A stretch of DNA of 64,000 nucleotides, taken from NCBI RefSeq assembly GCF_001618865.1, contig NZ_CP015136.1, positions 717,001 to 781,000 of the forward strand, read 5' to 3'. Shown here one piece after another: positions 34,679 to 42,841 of the stretch. The translations under genes were made by a program, and so were the position numbers. Positions within the stretch are counted from its first letter, which is position 1. Every line of letters starts with the position of its first letter. Below the pieces are notes generated by a model that was not told where the DNA came from, did no database searches, and saw only the letters and a list, made by a program, of their open reading frames with translations. Origin of the DNA: Luteitalea pratensis. GTDB taxonomy: Bacteria > Acidobacteriota > Vicinamibacteria > Vicinamibacterales > Vicinamibacteraceae.

Positions 34679-36789
34679 ACGCACCCGCGTGTCCTCGCTG
34701 CACCGACCATCGCACCGCGACCTTCCACGTCGCGGAGATGGACTGCGCGCACGAAGTGGCGATCCTCGAAAAGCGCGTGGGCACGCTCGACGGTGTCGTC
34801 ACGCTCGACGCCGACGTCCTGTCACGGCAACTGCGGGTCCACTACGACGGCGCCACGCTCTCGGTTGCCGGCATCGCCGAGGCGGTCGCGCAGGCCGGCA
34901 TGCGCGCATGGCCGGTTACCGCGCGCGGTGAGGCGCCACGCGCCGAAACCGGCATGCCGTGGGGGCTGTTGACCGCGGGCCTCGCATGCGTCGTGGCCGG
35001 AGCCCTCTGGCTCACCGGCGTCCGCGATCTCTGGGTACGCGCGGCGCTGCTGCTCGCCGTGGCGCTGACCGCACCGGGCACCTTGCGTCGCGCATGGCAG
35101 GCCGCTCGCGGCCGGCGTCTCGACATCCACGTCCTCATGACCGTGGCCGTGGCCGGAGCGCTCGCCATCGACGAATGGTTCGAGGCGGCTACCGTCCTGG
35201 TGCTCTTCGGCGTCGCCCAGGCGCTCGAGGCTCGCAGCCTTGCGCGAGCCCGACGCGCCATCGCCGACGTGCTCGACGTGACGCCGCCAACTGCGGACGT
35301 CCTGCAGGGCGGAACCACGCGGACGGTGCCCGTCGCGCAGGTCGCCGTCGGTCAGGTCGTATCGGTGCGCCCAGGCGGCCGTGTGCCGCTCGACGGCATC
35401 GTCGCGGCCGGGGAAAGCGCGGTGAACCAGGCGCCGGTGACCGGTGAGGCCGAGCCCGTGCGCAAGATTCCTGGCGATGTCGTCTACGCCGGTTCCGTCA
35501 ATGGCGAAGCCCTGCTCACGTTCGAAGTGAGTCGCGTGTCCACGGACTCGACGGTGGCCCGCATCGTGCACGAGGTGGAACGTGCCCACGCGGCTCGCGC
35601 CAAGGTGCAGTCGTCGGTGGATCGCTTCGCGGCCGTCTACACACCGATCGTGCTGGGGCTCGCCGTGGCGATGGCCCTGCTGCCGCCCTTGCTCACCGGG
35701 GCCCCGTGGCTCGTCTGGATCGAGCGGGCGCTCGTGCTGCTCGTCGTGGCGTGTCCGTGCGCACTCGTAATCGCCACCCCTGTTGCGATGGTCTCGGCGT
35801 TGTCTGCCGCGGCTCGCCGGGGCCTGCTGCTGAAGGGCGGCGCCGTGCTCGAGCGGCTGGCGTCCATCCGCGTCGTCGCGCTCGACAAGACAGGCACCGT
35901 CTCGGAAGGCCGGCCGCGGATCACGGCGGTGACGTCGCTCAATGCGTTTCCGGAGTCGCGTGCCGTGCAACTGGCGGCGTCGATAGAGGCGGGCGTGCAC
36001 CACCCGCTGGCCCTGGCCATCGTCGATCTCGCATCGTCTCGCGACCTGGCGCTGCTGCCTGCCACTGCCATCCAGCACGTCGCGGGACGTGGTGCGTACG
36101 CCAGGGTCGACGGACACGACGTCTGCATCGGGCGTGGTGACTGGCTGGCGACGATGCTGCCAGCGGGCGCTCAGGTGCCCGACGCGACCGCGGTCCTTGC
36201 TGTCGACGGCATTCCCGTCCTCGCGATCGACGCAGCCGATCATGCGCGTGCAACGGCGGCGCCCGCGATCGAGGCGCTGGCGCTGCTCGGCGCCGAGGCG
36301 ACGCTGCTCTCGGGCGACCACGAACCGGCCGTGGCCCGCCTCGCCTCGGAGGTGCACGTGGCCGAATGGCGCGCACGACTGCTGCCGGAGGACAAGGCAG
36401 CGGCCGTGGAAGACATGCGACGCCGCGGTCCCGTGCTGATGGTCGGTGACGGCATCAACGACGGTCCGGCCCTCGCCGCCGCCAGCGTCGGTCTCGCGAT
36501 GGCCGATGGCGGCACCGCCGTCGCCCTCGAGGCCGCTGACGGCGCACTGATGCACCACGATCTCGCGTTGGTGCCTTACGCGATCGCGCTCGGACGCGCC
36601 ACCCTTCGCACTGTGCGCACCAACGTCGCACTCGCGCTCGCCCTGAAGGTGGCCGTCATGATCGCTGCGCTCGCCGGCGTCGCCTCCCTGTGGCTCGCGG
36701 TATTGGCCGATGTCGGCGCCTCCCTGCTGGTCGTGGCCCTCAGTCTCCGGTTACTCTCATTCGAGTGGGTTGGAGGCGGTCGCTCTTGA
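34675..36789 (+). CDS. Heavy-metal P1B-type ATPase (Zn/Cd/Pb exporter)
   Basis: 704 residues; pumps divalent metal out of the cytoplasm. The N-terminal HMA-like domain has CPRC and the EMDCAHE variant, in which the second Cys of CxxC is replaced. The membrane motif CPC is C360-P361-C362. The phosphorylated Asp404 is in DKTGTVSEG, the actuator has TGEAEPVRK, and the hinge has GDGINDGPAL. The CPC motif and SmtB-type partner suggest zinc (PIB-2). Overlaps the repressor stop by four bases. The gene lacks a His-rich loop. Confidence 0.95.
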   Translation: MNAPACPRCTDHRTATFHVAEMDCAHEVAILEKRVGTLDGVVTLDADVLSRQLRVHYDGATLSVAGIAEAVAQAGMRAWPVTARGEAPRAETGMPWGLLTAGLACVVAGALWLTGVRDLWVRAALLLAVALTAPGTLRRAWQAARGRRLDIHVLMTVAVAGALAIDEWFEAATVLVLFGVAQALEARSLARARRAIADVLDVTPPTADVLQGGTTRTVPVAQVAVGQVVSVRPGGRVPLDGIVAAGESAVNQAPVTGEAEPVRKIPGDVVYAGSVNGEALLTFEVSRVSTDSTVARIVHEVERAHAARAKVQSSVDRFAAVYTPIVLGLAVAMALLPPLLTGAPWLVWIERALVLLVVACPCALVIATPVAMVSALSAAARRGLLLKGGAVLERLASIRVVALDKTGTVSEGRPRITAVTSLNAFPESRAVQLAASIEAGVHHPLALAIVDLASSRDLALLPATAIQHVAGRGAYARVDGHDVCIGRGDWLATMLPAGAQVPDATAVLAVDGIPVLAIDAADHARATAAPAIEALALLGAEATLLSGDHEPAVARLASEVHVAEWRARLLPEDKAAAVEDMRRRGPVLMVGDGINDGPALAAASVGLAMADGGTAVALEAADGALMHHDLALVPYAIALGRATLRTVRTNVALALALKVAVMIAALAGVASLWLAVLADVGASLLVVALSLRLLSFEWVGGGRS

Positions 36790-36819
36790 TTGCGACCCCT
36801 GTTGCGTTGTCGCTATAAT
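36790..36819 (+). promoter_or_regulatory. Sigma-70-type promoter upstream of the acidic-protein gene
   Basis: TTGCGA (36790-36795) and a perfect TATAAT (36814-36819) are separated by 18 bases, giving a likely transcription start near 36826. This is the clearest promoter in the window. It overlaps the end of the P-type ATPase gene by nothing but starts one base after its stop. Confidence 0.75.
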
Positions 36820-36828
36820 CCGCCCGTT

Positions 36829-36877
36829 GCAGTCGGGGGCGCCGGGATCATGCCGGCACAGGACGCCCGGTGACTGC
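36829..36877 (+). promoter_or_regulatory. Structured 5' leader hairpin
   Basis: The RNA made from the promoter at 36790-36819 would begin almost at once with a three-tier stem: GCAGTC (36829-36834) with GACTGC (36872-36877), GGGCG (36837-36841) with CGCCC (36864-36868), and CCGG (36842-36845) with CCGG (36853-36856). It ends just before the GGAG SD at 36878-36881. It may affect ribosome access or RNA stability. No known riboswitch is recognised. Confidence 0.5.
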
Positions 36878-36887
36878 GGAGACCGTC

Positions 36888-37181
36888 ATGTCCATGAGTG
36901 CCCCGAGCCGCGAGAGTATCGACGTGCGTGCCCTCGAGACCGTAGCCATCCTCGGCCTGTCCGCCACCGCGGCCCCGTGCGTATTCGGCCCGGTCCCGCA
37001 TTTCCTTGCCGTCGATGAGGACGAAGAGGAAGACGAAGACGAAGACGACGACCTCGACGATGAGGACGACGACGAATGGGATGACGAGGTCGAGGGCGAG
37101 GAAGAAGACGACGCCGAGGACGAAGACGACCTCGGTTGGGATGACGAGGACGAGGACGACGTCGAAGAGGACGACGAGTAG
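36888..37181 (+). CDS. Highly acidic low-complexity protein
   Basis: 97 residues. The first 40 are ordinary (SMSAPSRESIDVRALETVA, then a weakly hydrophobic stretch ILGLSATAAPCVFGPVPHF). From about residue 43 nearly every residue is Asp or Glu, with an occasional Trp, Gly or Leu (for example DEWDDEVEGEEED). GGAG six bases before ATG 36888 fixes the start; an upstream GTG at 36870 lies within the leader hairpin. The dinucleotide GA/AC pattern makes it a GAN/GAC repeat. Such tails can bind divalent ions or basic proteins; no family recognised. It sits behind its own strong promoter after a zinc exporter. Confidence 0.7.
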   Translation: MSMSAPSRESIDVRALETVAILGLSATAAPCVFGPVPHFLAVDEDEEEDEDEDDDLDDEDDDEWDDEVEGEEEDDAEDEDDLGWDDEDEDDVEEDDE

Positions 37182-37217
37182 GCGCGCGCGTCAGCGCTCG
37201 TGTCCTCGCCTGATCCG

Positions 37218-39536
37218 ATGAACTCACGACCCGCCGATCGCGGCGGGTCATCGCCCGGGATGCGCGGCACTGCCTTCCACGACCGGTTCGTGCTGGCGGT
37301 GGCCGCGCTCTTCGTCTGTCTCCACCTCGCGTGGCTGCCACGCCACCTCGAGGACATCGACTCGATCAACTTCGCGCTCGGACTGCGTCACTACGACGTC
37401 GCGGCGCACCAGCCACACCCGCCAGGCTATCCGGTCTTCATCGCGTTGGGCCGTGCATGCGCGGCGATCGTGTCGCCGTTCGCGCCAGATCTCGCGAGCC
37501 GCGATGCGATCGCGATGGCCGTCCTGGCCGGTCTGTCCGGCGCATGCGTCCTGCTCGTGCTGTATCGCATCCTCCGCGACCTGCGCGACGAGCCGGATGC
37601 CTCGAACACGACGTCTCCTGCCGTCGTCATCACCACGCTGGTCACGGCGACACCCCTGTTCTGGGTGACCGCCTCGCGCCCCTTGAGCGACATGCCGGGT
37701 CTCGCCGGCGCGCTCACGTGTCAGTGGCTGTTGTTGCGTGCGGCGCGTCCCGAGGCATCCTGGCGCGGTGCTGCGATGGCGGCGCTGGGATGCGGAGTCG
37801 CCTCCGGACTGCGATCGCAGGTGACGTGGCTTGTCGTGCCCCTGCTGGCGTGGGTGCTGCTCCGGGTCCGGCGGCGGGACGACCTCCGCACGGCCCTCGG
37901 TGTCGCCGCGGCGGCGTTCGTGGGGGTCCTCTCGTGGGCCGTCCCGATGGTGGTGCTGGTCGGGGGGATCGGTGCCTACCGCGCTGCCTTGACTTCGCAG
38001 GCAGGCCAGGACTTCGAAGGCGTGCCGATGCTGGTGCTCCAGCCAGGGCTACGCCGTCTCGCGCAGGCACTGGCCGACACGTTCGTGTCGGGCTGGAGTT
38101 GGTGGCCCCTATCCGCGGCGATGCTCGTACTTGCGGCCGCAGGCGTGCCAGCCCTGCGTCGCCGGGCGACGCTGGCCACGTGGCTCGGGCTCGGTTACGG
38201 TCCGTACCTCGTGTACCACCTGCTGTTCCACGAGACGGAGACGACGCGGTACGCACTTCCGCTGGTCGTGCCCGTGGCGACACTGGTGGTGGTGGGACTG
38301 GCCCGATGGACGCCGCGCGTCGCGGTACCGGCCGCGTTGGTGGCCTGCGGCATCGCGCTCGGCGTCTCGCTGCACGCGCATCGGCAGTACGTCGGCGCCG
38401 GTGCAAACGTCAGCGAGGTCATGGGGCGGATGGAGAGCGAGGCCCGGCAGTCCACGGTGCGGCCGCAGGTGCTGATGCACCGGCGGGTCTGGGCGGAGAC
38501 GAGGCGCGCGCGCGCCACCCTCGTGCCGAACCCGGCCTTCGACGTGCTGCCTTCGCCGCGTATGCAGGAGTGGCAGGGGGCCGTCGCAGCCTGGCGTGCC
38601 GGCAAGGTGCCGATCTGGTGGCTCGTCGATCCACGCCGCGGCGATCGCGCTGCCATCGATCCGCGGGCGCTGCACGTCCGGGAGCATGTGATGTGGCCGA
38701 TGCCCGTCGCGCCGCTTCTCGGCGGCATGCGCCCGCATGCATTCGATTGGTACGACGTCACCGCACCGCAATGGGTACTGATCGATGGCTGGGGCCTGAC
38801 GCCGGAACTTGCGGGGATCGCGGCGGCGGGGCAGAAGGGCCCATCTACCACCGGGGCTACCGCGGTCGTTCGCGGCCAGGCCGGCGTCTGCACGCTGGTC
38901 ATCGGCGGCCGGTATCTCGCGCCACCAGCGGAGGCTCCTGCGCCGACGCTCGCCGTCAGGATTGGCGAGACCGATCTGCCCCCGGTGACCCTGTCGCCGG
39001 GGGCATTCGCCCATACCTGGACGCTGCCGGCAGGCACGATCGGACCGACAGGCTACGCCCCACTGACGGTCCGTGCCACGACCACCCCCGCCGGCGCGGC
39101 GAACGAGCGCGTGTTCCTCGAACAGTTCGACGTGCAGCCCGCGGGCGTTCCGGTCATTGCCCTCGAGGCCGGCTGGTACGAGCCCGAACGCGACGTCGCG
39201 ACGGGCCGCCAATGGCGTTGGGTCGGCGACGAGAGTCGCGTGCGCATCGCGGGGGCGTCTGGCGACGTACGCCTCGTGATCGCGGGCACGTATCCTCGAC
39301 ACTACGAACGCGCTCCGGTCCTCGAGATCATCGCGTCGGGGCAGCGCATCGCGTCGTTGACTCTGACGCGCCCGTTCGCAGTGGAGCAACGCATCACGGC
39401 TCAGCAGTTGGGCGCGGAAGGGCGCCTGAAGTGGCGCGTTTCGCCGTCCTTTGTCGCTGGTGAACGGACCGGCAGCGCGGATGCACGGCGACTCGCGATC
39501 GAGATCACGACGCTGCGCGCCGACGCCATTCGTTGA
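37218..39536 (+). CDS. Polytopic membrane glycosyltransferase-like protein (GT39/DUF2723-like)
   Basis: 772 residues. About nine to ten hydrophobic segments fill the first 400 residues. The first outer loop has DIDSINFALGLRHYDVAAHQ followed by PHPPGYPVF, the Asp/PPGYP motif of lipid-linked sugar transferases of the ArnT/PMT/DUF2723 group. The last 320 residues are an extracytoplasmic beta-rich domain. It probably transfers a sugar from a polyprenyl phosphate to an acceptor outside the membrane; donor and acceptor are unknown. GTG at 37200 is an alternative start six codons earlier. Confidence 0.8.
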   Translation: MNSRPADRGGSSPGMRGTAFHDRFVLAVAALFVCLHLAWLPRHLEDIDSINFALGLRHYDVAAHQPHPPGYPVFIALGRACAAIVSPFAPDLASRDAIAMAVLAGLSGACVLLVLYRILRDLRDEPDASNTTSPAVVITTLVTATPLFWVTASRPLSDMPGLAGALTCQWLLLRAARPEASWRGAAMAALGCGVASGLRSQVTWLVVPLLAWVLLRVRRRDDLRTALGVAAAAFVGVLSWAVPMVVLVGGIGAYRAALTSQAGQDFEGVPMLVLQPGLRRLAQALADTFVSGWSWWPLSAAMLVLAAAGVPALRRRATLATWLGLGYGPYLVYHLLFHETETTRYALPLVVPVATLVVVGLARWTPRVAVPAALVACGIALGVSLHAHRQYVGAGANVSEVMGRMESEARQSTVRPQVLMHRRVWAETRRARATLVPNPAFDVLPSPRMQEWQGAVAAWRAGKVPIWWLVDPRRGDRAAIDPRALHVREHVMWPMPVAPLLGGMRPHAFDWYDVTAPQWVLIDGWGLTPELAGIAAAGQKGPSTTGATAVVRGQAGVCTLVIGGRYLAPPAEAPAPTLAVRIGETDLPPVTLSPGAFAHTWTLPAGTIGPTGYAPLTVRATTTPAGAANERVFLEQFDVQPAGVPVIALEAGWYEPERDVATGRQWRWVGDESRVRIAGASGDVRLVIAGTYPRHYERAPVLEIIASGQRIASLTLTRPFAVEQRITAQQLGAEGRLKWRVSPSFVAGERTGSADARRLAIEITTLRADAIR

Positions 39537-39637
39537 CACGACCACGAGCGACCGTTAGGCTTTGCGCGATGCAACCCGTGACGGTGCCGCCGACGGCACC
39601 GTGTCCCCCATCCCTCGAACCCGGGAGTCTCGGATCG

Positions 39638-40216
39638 ATGTCTCGACTGCGAGTCGTGCTGCCTGTTGTGGCGCTGTGCCTGGCGCTGGGTGTGGCTGGC
39701 TGTGCCAAGAAGGCGCCTGCGCCTGCACCGCCCGCTCCTTCCCCACCTCCCGCCACCACGCCGGCACCGCCGCCGCCGCCGCCCCCGCCGCCTGCACCAG
39801 CAGCGGCACCCGAGGCGCCGCGGTCGCTCACCGAGGAAGAACTCTTTGCCAAGAAGAGCCTCGAGGAGCTCAATGCCGAGAAGCCGCTCACCGACGTCTT
39901 CTTCAAATACGACAGCGCCACGGTGAGCGAGGAAGGTCGTGCGTCAATCCAGAAGAACCTGGAGTGGCTGCGCAAGTGGGGCAACACTCGCGTGCTCGTC
40001 GAGGGACATTGCGACAACCGCGGTACGCCGGAATACAACCTCGCGCTCGGCGAGCAGCGTGCGGCGGCCGTCCGTGACTACCTCGTGAGCCTCGGCCTTC
40101 CGGCGACGCGCGTGACGATCGTCAGCAAGGGCGAAGAGCAGCCGTTCTGCAACGAGGACACGGAGAGCTGCTGGCCGCAGAATCGTCGCGGCCACTTCCT
40201 GATTACCGCGAAATAG
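39638..40216 (+). CDS. OmpA/Pal-family peptidoglycan-associated lipoprotein
   Basis: 192 residues. A lipoprotein signal LPVVALCLALGVAGC ends at a clear lipobox (VAGC). A Pro/Ala-rich linker (APAPAPPAPSPPPA and PPPPPPPPAP) follows. The OmpA C-terminal domain has DVFFKYDSATVSEEGR, RVLVEGHCDNRGTPEYNLALGE and the closing ITAK; NLALGEQRA with the peptidoglycan-contacting Arg are present. Outer-membrane anchoring to peptidoglycan is expected. The stop TAG lies at the edge of a GGTAGGG hairpin element. No tol genes are adjacent. Confidence 0.9.
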   Translation: MSRLRVVLPVVALCLALGVAGCAKKAPAPAPPAPSPPPATTPAPPPPPPPPPAPAAAPEAPRSLTEEELFAKKSLEELNAEKPLTDVFFKYDSATVSEEGRASIQKNLEWLRKWGNTRVLVEGHCDNRGTPEYNLALGEQRAAAVRDYLVSLGLPATRVTIVSKGEEQPFCNEDTESCWPQNRRGHFLITAK

Positions 40217-40355
40217 GTAGGGGCGCCTCTCTGAGGCGCCCACGTAGGTAGGGGCCGCTGCCCGAGCGGCCCTGACACACGAAGGGCCCGACGACATCGC
40301 CGGGCCCTTCGTGTCTTCCGTCCAGACAGGCGCGCTCGGGGAGCGCGCCCTACCC
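40214..40355. repeat. Three GGTAGGG hairpin elements
   Basis: Copies at 40214-40241 (GGCGCCTCTCTGAGGCGCC), 40244-40272 (GGGGCCGCTGCCCGAGCGGC) and, reversed, 40330-40354 (GCGCGCTCGGGGAGCGCGC). The first touches the stop of the lipoprotein gene and the last contains the stop of pyrF. The stem sequence differs but the GGTAGGG flank is kept. Confidence 0.85.
40277..40314. terminator. Bidirectional terminator between the lipoprotein gene and pyrF
   Basis: A perfect 14-bp inverted repeat ACACGAAGGGCCCG / CGGGCCCTTCGTGT with a 10-base loop. It lies between convergent genes. No long T-run follows, so it may rely on Rho or act only partly. Confidence 0.7.
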
Positions 40356-41057
40356 TCGAGCGATCTCGTTGTTGATGTCGGCCGCGGCTGCAGCGGGATC
40401 CGCCGCGCCGGTGATGGGGCGCCCGATCACGAGGTACGACGCGCCCGCCTGTACGGCCGCCGACGGCGTCATCGTGCGTGCCTGGTCGTCCCTGTCCGCC
40501 GCTGCCGGACGAATCCCCGGCGTGACGATCGCGAACTCCGGTCCGCATGTCTCGCGGATCAGTGTGATCTCCTGTGGAGATGCCACGACGCCATCGACGC
40601 CTGCCGCGCGGGCGAGCGTCGCCAGCCGCTTCACCTGATCGCGCACGCCACCAGAGGCACCCACCGCCGCCAGTCGAGCATCGTCCAGGCTCGTGAGCAC
40701 CGTCACCGCAACGATCAGCGGTCGGTCCACGCCCGCCTTGCCTGCCTCGTCCTGTGCCGCATCTCGCGCCGCCACGAGCATGTCGTGACCACCGCTGGCA
40801 TGCACCGTCATCATCCAGGCGCCCAGCCGCGTGCCGGCGCGGACCGCACCGGCCACCGTGTTCGGAATGTCGTGGAACTTCAGGTCTAGGAAGAGCCGCA
40901 GTCCGCGATCGACGATCGGCGCGACGGCGGCCGGCCCTTCGCTCACGAACAGCTGCTTGCCGACCTTGAACCCGCCAACGTGCGGCGCCAGCCGCTGCAC
41001 CAGCGCATCGGCCTGGGCGATGCGGTCGACGTCGAGGGCGATCAGGATGGACGACAT
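40350..41057 (-). CDS. pyrF: Orotidine-5'-phosphate decarboxylase
   Basis: Decarboxylates OMP to UMP, last step of de novo UMP synthesis. 235 residues. [18 protein letters not shown] is the full family signature with the catalytic Asp/Lys network, and [16 protein letters not shown] forms the phosphate loop. The ATG at 41057 is chosen as it gives the standard start [11 protein letters not shown] and overlaps pyrD by 16 bases. The C-terminal ARG and stop TAG lie in a GGTAGGG element. Last gene of the pyrK-pyrD-pyrF operon. Confidence 0.95.
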   Translation of the reverse strand: MSSILIALDVDRIAQADALVQRLAPHVGGFKVGKQLFVSEGPAAVAPIVDRGLRLFLDLKFHDIPNTVAGAVRAGTRLGAWMMTVHASGGHDMLVAARDAAQDEAGKAGVDRPLIVAVTVLTSLDDARLAAVGASGGVRDQVKRLATLARAAGVDGVVASPQEITLIRETCGPEFAIVTPGIRPAAADRDDQARTMTPSAAVQAGASYLVIGRPITGAADPAAAAADINNEIARG

Positions 41058-41992
41058 GCCGGTTCCGGAGCCTTGACCTGGCCCGTTTCCACCGCGCCGA
41101 CCAGGTCGGCCAGGCGCGCCACGCCGTGGCGGTCGCAGTAGGACTCGAGATCGGCGGTCACACGCGACCAGATGAACGGGTCGGCGAAGTTCGCCGTGCC
41201 GATCTGGACGGCATTGGCTCCGGCGAGCATGAATTCGAGCACGTCCTCGGCTGACGCGATTCCGCCCATGCCGACGATCGGAATCTTCACGACCTGCCGG
41301 CATTCGTGCACCATGCGGACCGCGATCGGGCGGATCGCCGGACCGCTCAGGCCACCCATGACATTGGTCAGCTTCGGCTTGCGCGTCTCGACGTCGATGG
41401 CCATCGCCAGGAACGTGTTGACCAGGGACACGGCGTCGGCGCCCGCATCCTCTGCCGCACGCGCGAATGACGCCACGTCGGTGACGTTGGGTGTCAGCTT
41501 GGGCATGATCGGCAGCGTCGTGACCTTGCGCACCGCCGCGACGACATCACGCGTGCCGTGGAGGCTGCAGCCGAACTGGATGCCGCCTTCCTTGATGTTC
41601 GGGCACGAGATGTTCAACTCGATGGCTGCGACGCCCTCGTGATCGGACAGGACGCGGCTCACTTCGCAGTACTCGTCCAGCGTCACGCCGCAGACGTTGA
41701 CGACCGTGACGGCGCCCAGCGCCCGCAACTCGGGCAGCCGCTCCTTGACGAAGCGATGCACGCCGATGCCCTGCAGCCCGATGGCGTTGAGCATGCCGGC
41801 CGGTGTCTCGACGATGCGAGGCGGGGCGTGCCCTTCGCGCTCGGAGAGGAAGAGGCCCTTGACGACCACCGCGCCGAGCGTTGCGAGGTCCAGGGCGCCG
41901 GCGTATTCGACGCCGTAGCCGAAGCAGCCGCTTGCCGCCATCAGCGGGTTGCGCAGCGTGAGCGCGCCGAGGGGCGTGGAGAAATCAGCCAT
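41042..41992 (-). CDS. pyrD: Dihydroorotate dehydrogenase B, catalytic subunit
   Basis: 316 residues; oxidises dihydroorotate to orotate with [19 protein letters not shown] is the class 1B start. The catalytic Cys region [13 protein letters not shown], the FMN motif [13 protein letters not shown] and the [20 protein letters not shown] loop are all visible. It needs PyrK, encoded just upstream, to pass electrons to NAD+. The ATG at 41992 overlaps the pyrK end by eight bases. Confidence 0.95.
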   Translation of the reverse strand: MADFSTPLGALTLRNPLMAASGCFGYGVEYAGALDLATLGAVVVKGLFLSEREGHAPPRIVETPAGMLNAIGLQGIGVHRFVKERLPELRALGAVTVVNVCGVTLDEYCEVSRVLSDHEGVAAIELNISCPNIKEGGIQFGCSLHGTRDVVAAVRKVTTLPIMPKLTPNVTDVASFARAAEDAGADAVSLVNTFLAMAIDVETRKPKLTNVMGGLSGPAIRPIAVRMVHECRQVVKIPIVGMGGIASAEDVLEFMLAGANAVQIGTANFADPFIWSRVTADLESYCDRHGVARLADLVGAVETGQVKAPEPACRPS

Positions 41993-42827
41993 GGTGCGCC
42001 AACCCTTCCCACTCCAGTGTGCTGGCGGCAAACACCGGTCCGGCCGTACACGAGCGCAGGAAATGCGGCGTGCCGTGGGCCGTTTTCACCGGCACGACGC
42101 AGCTGTAGCACCCGCCCATGCCGCAGCCCATCACCTGCTCGAGCGACACCCAGGCATCACGGCCCGCGGTTGCCGCCCGCTGCGCCACGGCTTGCATCAT
42201 CGGCGTCGGCCCGCAGCAGTAGATGGCAATGGGTTGGTCGGCCGGGGCGGCCCGCAACGCGGCGTCGAGCGGCACCGTGATGAAACCATGCGCGCCGCGA
42301 CTGCCATCCTCGGTGGCGAGTACCAGGTCCACGCCGCGGTCCGCGAACCACTCGGCGTAGTACAGATCCTCACCGCGCCGCGCGCCATAGAACAGGCGCG
42401 TGGTCACGCCACGCGAGGCCAGGGCCTCGGCCAGTGTCGCAAACGGTGCGAGCCCGACACCGCCCGCGACCATCCATGCGGTGGTGGGCGGTTCGACCAG
42501 TGGCCACGGTTGCCCGAGCGGACCCAGGCAACCGAGCCGGTCGCCGACGCGGACGTCGAACAGCTGCCCCGTGCCCGTGCCGATGCGCTTGTTGAGGATG
42601 CCGATGCCGTGCGGGGTGCCGTCGGGGCCGCGCACGATCTCGAAGATCGAGAAAGGCCGCCGGAGCAGCGGCTCGAGCCCCGGCTTCGTCTTGATCATGA
42701 CGAACTGGCCCGGGCGCGCCGCGGCGGCGATTGTCGCGGCGCCCAGCGTGACGACGTTGTACTCTGCCGAGAGCGTACGATTCCCGAGCACGTCGGCCTG
42801 CTCGTCCACGATCATCCCCGGCAGCAT
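41985..42827 (-). CDS. pyrK: Dihydroorotate dehydrogenase B, electron-transfer subunit
   Basis: 280 residues; FAD and [2Fe-2S] subunit that gives NAD+ as acceptor. The FAD motif RRPFSIFE is at 56-63. The NAD region GGVGLAPFATLAEAL and YCCGPTPMM are standard. Cluster ligands C235, C240, C243 and C260 are in place. The ATG 42827 could alternatively be replaced by ATG 42815. It heads the minus-strand operon; the divergent gene begins only 14 bases away. Confidence 0.94.
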   Translation of the reverse strand: MLPGMIVDEQADVLGNRTLSAEYNVVTLGAATIAAAARPGQFVMIKTKPGLEPLLRRPFSIFEIVRGPDGTPHGIGILNKRIGTGTGQLFDVRVGDRLGCLGPLGQPWPLVEPPTTAWMVAGGVGLAPFATLAEALASRGVTTRLFYGARRGEDLYYAEWFADRGVDLVLATEDGSRGAHGFITVPLDAALRAAPADQPIAIYCCGPTPMMQAVAQRAATAGRDAWVSLEQVMGCGMGGCYSCVVPVKTAHGTPHFLRSCTAGPVFAASTLEWEGLAHHG

Positions 42828-42841
42828 AGCGCATCCCCCTC

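Noticed and set aside
34675-34780. Loss of the HMA CxxC motif as a sign of an inactive ATPase
   Set aside because: The MDCAxE variant is familiar among P1B ATPases paired with SmtB-type repressors, and the catalytic motifs are intact.
36848-37369. Ser-rich minus-strand frame opposite the acidic protein
   Set aside because: The GAN/GAC repeats read backwards as Ser/Pro/Arg codons. Promoter, SD and hairpin are all on the plus strand.
37331-39463. Long plus-strand frame of about 710 codons within the membrane glycosyltransferase
   Set aside because: Different frame of the same gene, Arg-rich and without hydrophobic segments; the other frame has the family motifs and membrane helices.
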